The notes under the pieces: generated by a model
Database searches by the model: none
What the model saw: only the letters and a program-made list of their open reading frames with translations
Told to the model about the DNA's origin: nothing
Shown: piece by piece, positions 6,096 to 6,525 of the stretch
Layout of the letters: the number at the start of each line of letters is the position of its first letter
Position numbering within the stretch: position 1 is the first letter of the stretch
Assembly: GCA_015904045.1 (NCBI GenBank)
Contig: JABMDG010000248.1
Span: 1 to 6,525, forward strand
Length of the DNA: 6,525 nucleotides
Reading direction: 5' to 3'
Source: Nitrospira sp.
GTDB taxonomy: Bacteria; Nitrospirota; Nitrospiria; Nitrospirales; Nitrospiraceae
Program-made: the position numbers and the translations under genes

Positions 6096-6134
6096 ATGTC
6101 TTCACCACTCACCAAGAAGGAGGGGATTCGATGA
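6096..6134 (+). other. Possible 12-codon leader ORF coupled to the HU gene
   Basis: ATG at 6096 opens a 12-residue frame (MSSPLTKKEGIR) whose TGA overlaps the HU start as ATGA (6131-6134). An AGGAG (6089-6093) lies just ahead, but only 2 nt from the ATG, which is too close for good initiation. The HU Shine-Dalgarno lies inside this frame. It could act as a coupling leader or be chance. Confidence 0.2.
6117..6123 (+). promoter_or_regulatory. Strong Shine-Dalgarno of the HU gene
   Basis: AAGGAGG is separated by 7 nt from the ATG at 6131. It is the strongest ribosome-binding site in the window, consistent with an abundant protein, and it fixes the HU start. Confidence 0.85.
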
Positions 6135-6403
6135 CGAAGGAAGAACTCATTGCAAAAATGGCGGCGTCGGCGGGTATAACGAAAGTTGCCGCGGGCACCG
6201 CGCTTGAAGCATTCACCGGAGCGGTCACCACGTCGCTGAGAAAGGGCAAGCGGGTTTCGCTTGTCAACTTCGGCACCTTTACCGTCTCCAAACGCAAGGC
6301 CCGGATGGGGAGAAATCCTCGAACCGGCGAAGCGTTGAAGATTCCGGCAACCAAGGTCCCGAAGTTTTCCGCAGGAAAAGAGCTGAAGTCGGCGATCAAG
6401 TAA
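6131..6403 (+). CDS. hup: HU-family histone-like DNA-binding protein
   Basis: This small basic nucleoid protein binds DNA as a dimer with little sequence preference and bends it. The 90 residues are full length for HU (about 90). They show the N-terminal helices (MTKEELIAKMAASAGITKVA), the signature region VNFGTFTVSKRKARMGRNP (45-63), and the flexible DNA-binding arm GRNPRTGE (60-67) with Pro63, the residue known to intercalate into the minor groove. The C-terminal helix (FSAGKELKSAIK) is also typical. IHF is an alternative within the same superfamily, but the sequence fits HU better. It lies downstream of the Fis-like gene with its own strong Shine-Dalgarno, and it is followed by a rho-independent terminator. 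I see no convincing separate promoter in the 72-nt gap, so it may be co-transcribed with the Fis-like gene or use a promoter inside it. Confidence 0.96.
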   Translation: MTKEELIAKMAASAGITKVAAGTALEAFTGAVTTSLRKGKRVSLVNFGTFTVSKRKARMGRNPRTGEALKIPATKVPKFSAGKELKSAIK

Positions 6404-6426
6404 GCCTCGCGACACTCATTAGCATG

Positions 6427-6482
6427 AAGAGAAGCAGGCCCCCGCAGGATTCAGGGGAGAGGTCTGCTTCTCTTTGCTTTTC
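6427..6482 (+). terminator. Rho-independent terminator after the HU gene
   Basis: A long hairpin is formed by 6427-6440 (AAGAGAAGCAGGCC) pairing with 6461-6474 (GGTCTGCTTCTCTT), about 14 bp with one G-U pair. A possible CCC/GGG extension lies inside the 20-nt loop. It is followed by the T-rich TGCTTTTCTT. It starts 24 nt after the HU stop codon. On the other strand no T-run follows the stem, so it should work only rightward. Confidence 0.85.
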
Positions 6483-6509
6483 TTGACACTTCGGGCACCC
6501 GTATATTAG
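6483..6509 (+). promoter_or_regulatory. Possible promoter for a gene beyond the right edge
   Basis: TTGACA (6483-6488) is followed after 15 nt by TATTAG (6504-6509), or after 13 nt by TATATT. The spacing is shorter than the optimal 17 nt. It lies directly after the terminator, where a new transcription unit would be expected, but no gene is visible before the window ends. Confidence 0.35.
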
Positions 6510-6525
6510 CATGCGCGGCTGTACG

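Noticed and set aside
6030..6500. Repeated 10-mer ACTTCGGGCA (about 6029 and 6488)
   Set aside because: One copy is inside the Fis-like coding sequence and the other after the terminator; two copies of a 10-mer without symmetry or context are most likely chance.

Overview
This window looks like a chromosomal stretch of a moderately GC-rich bacterium, most probably a Nitrospira-type member of the Nitrospirota. That assignment is an inference. It rests on the architecture of the sulfite reductase (siroheme reductase, helical domain and TusA domain in one chain), the ferredoxin-type reductase without a flavoprotein partner gene, and a Fis-like regulator whose C-terminus resembles those of Nitrospira-type regulators. 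No rRNA, tRNA, mobile element or CRISPR is visible.

Positions 1-5093 form one leftward (minus-strand) operon for assimilatory sulfate reduction. In order of transcription it contains an Rrf2-family repressor (5093-4644), an 828-residue siroheme sulfite reductase fusion (4583-2097), an APS-type reductase CysH (2100-1360), a protein of the anthranilate phosphoribosyltransferase fold with altered signature motifs (1358-318), and the start of CysD, ATP sulfurylase subunit 2 (293 to the left edge). The gene order is nearly the reverse of the pathway: CysD activates sulfate to APS, CysH reduces APS directly to sulfite, and the reductase makes sulfide. Genes are tightly packed (4-nt overlap, 1-nt gap, 24-nt gap), so translational coupling is likely. 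The only clear promoter lies in front of the Rrf2 gene. A palindrome (ATTCC-N4-GGAAT) lies at the predicted transcription start, so the repressor probably controls itself and the whole operon.

The stretch 5094-5464 is a divergent intergenic region. It holds the leftward promoter and operator, an AT-richer stretch with small repeats, and a rightward consensus promoter (TTGACA-N17-AATAAT).

Positions 5465-6403 hold two rightward genes for chromatin-type or regulatory proteins: a 197-residue protein with a degenerate receiver-like domain and a Fis-type helix-turn-helix, then a 90-residue HU protein with a strong Shine-Dalgarno. A rho-independent terminator (6427-6480) closes this unit, and a possible further promoter starts at 6483.

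The parts that most deserve follow-up are the sulfite reductase, which has complete Fe-S/siroheme cysteine sets in both halves plus a HEPN-like and TusA tail, and the TrpD-fold protein of unknown reaction inside the sulfur operon.
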